Source: Acinetobacter sp. ANC 3903
GTDB taxonomy: Bacteria > Pseudomonadota > Gammaproteobacteria > Pseudomonadales > Moraxellaceae
Direction: 5' to 3'
Assembly: GCF_002135315.1 (NCBI RefSeq)
Contig: NZ_NEGA01000020.1
Location: 1 to 64,000, forward strand
DNA length: 64,000 bases
A model generated the notes under the pieces. The model had not been told where the DNA came from. It did no database searches and saw only the letters and a program-made list of their open reading frames with translations. The translations under genes and the position numbers were made by a program. Positions 63,238-64,000 of the stretch are shown here, one piece after another; the stretch's first letter is position 1, and each line of letters starts with the position of its first letter.

Positions 63238-64000
63238 TTATACATCTAAATTTAGATCGGTCACTGCCCCTTTTTCAGCACCTGTGGTCAATTTGGCAAA
63301 CTTCGCCAAAGCGCCATAGCGATAATTCGGTTCAGGCTTGACCCAGGCTGCTTTCCGCGCTGCCAGTTCTTCATCGGAAATATGCAGCGTCATTTCACGG
63401 GTTTCGGCATTAATAGAAATTTTATCGCCATTTTTCACCAGTCCAATTGGTCCGCCTTCATAGGCTTCAGGCGTGACATGACCTATCACAAAGCCATGGC
63501 TGCCACCTGAGAAACGGCCATCGGTCAGTAGTGCCACAGATTTTCCTAATCCTTTACCAATAATGGCCGAGGTCGGTTTCAGCATTTCCGGCATGCCGGG
63601 TCCACCTTTCGGCCCTTCACCACGAATCACCACTACTTCGCCTTCCTGCACTTCACCATCCAAGATGCCGCGCATGGCGCCAATTTCGCCTTCGAACACG
63701 CGTGCCGGACCTTCAAAATACAGTCCTTCTTTACCGGTAATTTTTGCTACCGCACCCGTTGGTGACAGGTTGCCTTTTAGCACCACCAGATGCGAGTCCT
63801 TTTTAATCGGGGCATCAAAGGGCTGAATAATTTGTTGTCCTTCCGGATAGTCTTCGACATTCGCCAGGTTTTCCGCCAAGGTTTTACCGGTTACAGTCAG
63901 GCAGGAACCATCCAGCATGCCGGCATTCAGCATGCGTTTCATCAATGGCTGAATCCCGCCAATCGCAATCAGTTCCGACATCAGGTACTTCCCTGATGGG
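63238..64000 (-). CDS. ilvD: Dihydroxy-acid dehydratase IlvD (5' end beyond window)
   Basis: IlvD dehydrates dihydroxy acids in valine, leucine and isoleucine synthesis using an Fe-S cluster. Only the C-terminal part is here. The frame stays open to the right edge (…PSGKYLM then [17 protein letters not shown]), so the ATG at 63981 is internal, not the start. [30 protein letters not shown] and [21 protein letters not shown] are diagnostic of the family. About 254 of roughly 560-610 residues are visible; the cysteines of the cluster would be outside the window. Confidence 0.95.
   Translation of the reverse strand, partial: PSGKYLMSELIAIGGIQPLMKRMLNAGMLDGSCLTVTGKTLAENLANVEDYPEGQQIIQPFDAPIKKDSHLVVLKGNLSPTGAVAKITGKEGLYFEGPARVFEGEIGAMRGILDGEVQEGEVVVIRGEGPKGGPGMPEMLKPTSAIIGKGLGKSVALLTDGRFSGGSHGFVIGHVTPEAYEGGPIGLVKNGDKISINAETREMTLHISDEELAARKAAWVKPEPNYRYGALAKFAKLTTGAEKGAVTDLNLDV

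Noticed and set aside
63238..63981. A complete 247-residue protein starting at the ATG at 63981
   Set aside because: The frame continues to the window edge with sequence typical of the middle of IlvD, so this ATG is internal.

Overview
The window is chromosomal DNA from an Acinetobacter-type gammaproteobacterium (Moraxellaceae). The evidence is gene content and order: a capsule (K) locus between fkpA-wzc-wzb-wza on one side and galU-ugd-pgi-galE on the other, followed by housekeeping genes (mutY, dapB-dnaJ, ppc, ilvD). I cannot name the species from sequence alone. No rRNA, tRNA, insertion sequence, prophage or CRISPR array is visible.

Positions 1-37 kb are the surface-polysaccharide locus. 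From the left on the minus strand come galE (cut by the edge), pgi, ugd and galU, which supply precursors. Next is an AT-rich cluster, here 'module 2' (4.46-19.5 kb). It has its own initiating sugar-phosphate transferase, four glycosyltransferases, a heparinase II/III-like protein, a two-domain oxidoreductase, a CapK/PaaK-like adenylate-forming enzyme, Wzy, Wzx, and WecC/WecB for UDP-ManNAcA. Then comes 'module 1' (19.7-32.8 kb), with more ordinary base composition. It has Gdr/QhbB/QhbA for UDP-QuiNAc4NAc, a second initiating transferase, three glycosyltransferases, three left-handed beta-helix acyltransferases, a second Wzx, and a WbpP/WbpO-type pair for UDP-GalNAcA. Divergent wza-wzb-wzc (33.1-36.9 kb) encodes export and chain-length control. 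The locus therefore looks like two assembly clusters in tandem: two initiators, two flippases, one recognisable polymerase. Module 1's sugar set (GalNAcA, diamino-dideoxyglucose) resembles that of emulsan.

Positions 37-48.7 kb hold two FKBP-type prolyl isomerases, a dienelactone hydrolase, a HIT protein, mutY, an M23-family lipoprotein, tag, a zinc alcohol dehydrogenase, a LysR regulator divergent from a truncated MFS transporter, a START-domain protein, dapB, a small secreted protein and dnaJ. Positions 48.7-54.3 kb hold a small membrane protein and an RND efflux pair with a divergent TetR regulator and a clear palindromic operator candidate. Positions 54.4-64 kb hold ppc, a UraA-type permease, a second LysR regulator, a TauE/SafE permease, an orphan NlpC/P60-CHAP-like protein, a chorismate-mutase-like protein, a protein that looks like two tandem DsbA/HCCA-isomerase-like folds, and ilvD (cut by the right edge).

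The most interesting points are the tandem double capsule cluster, the CapK / two-domain oxidoreductase / heparinase-like cassette inside it, a G8 tract in wzy, a Ugd lacking the usual catalytic cysteine, and the orphan cell-wall-hydrolase-like protein.
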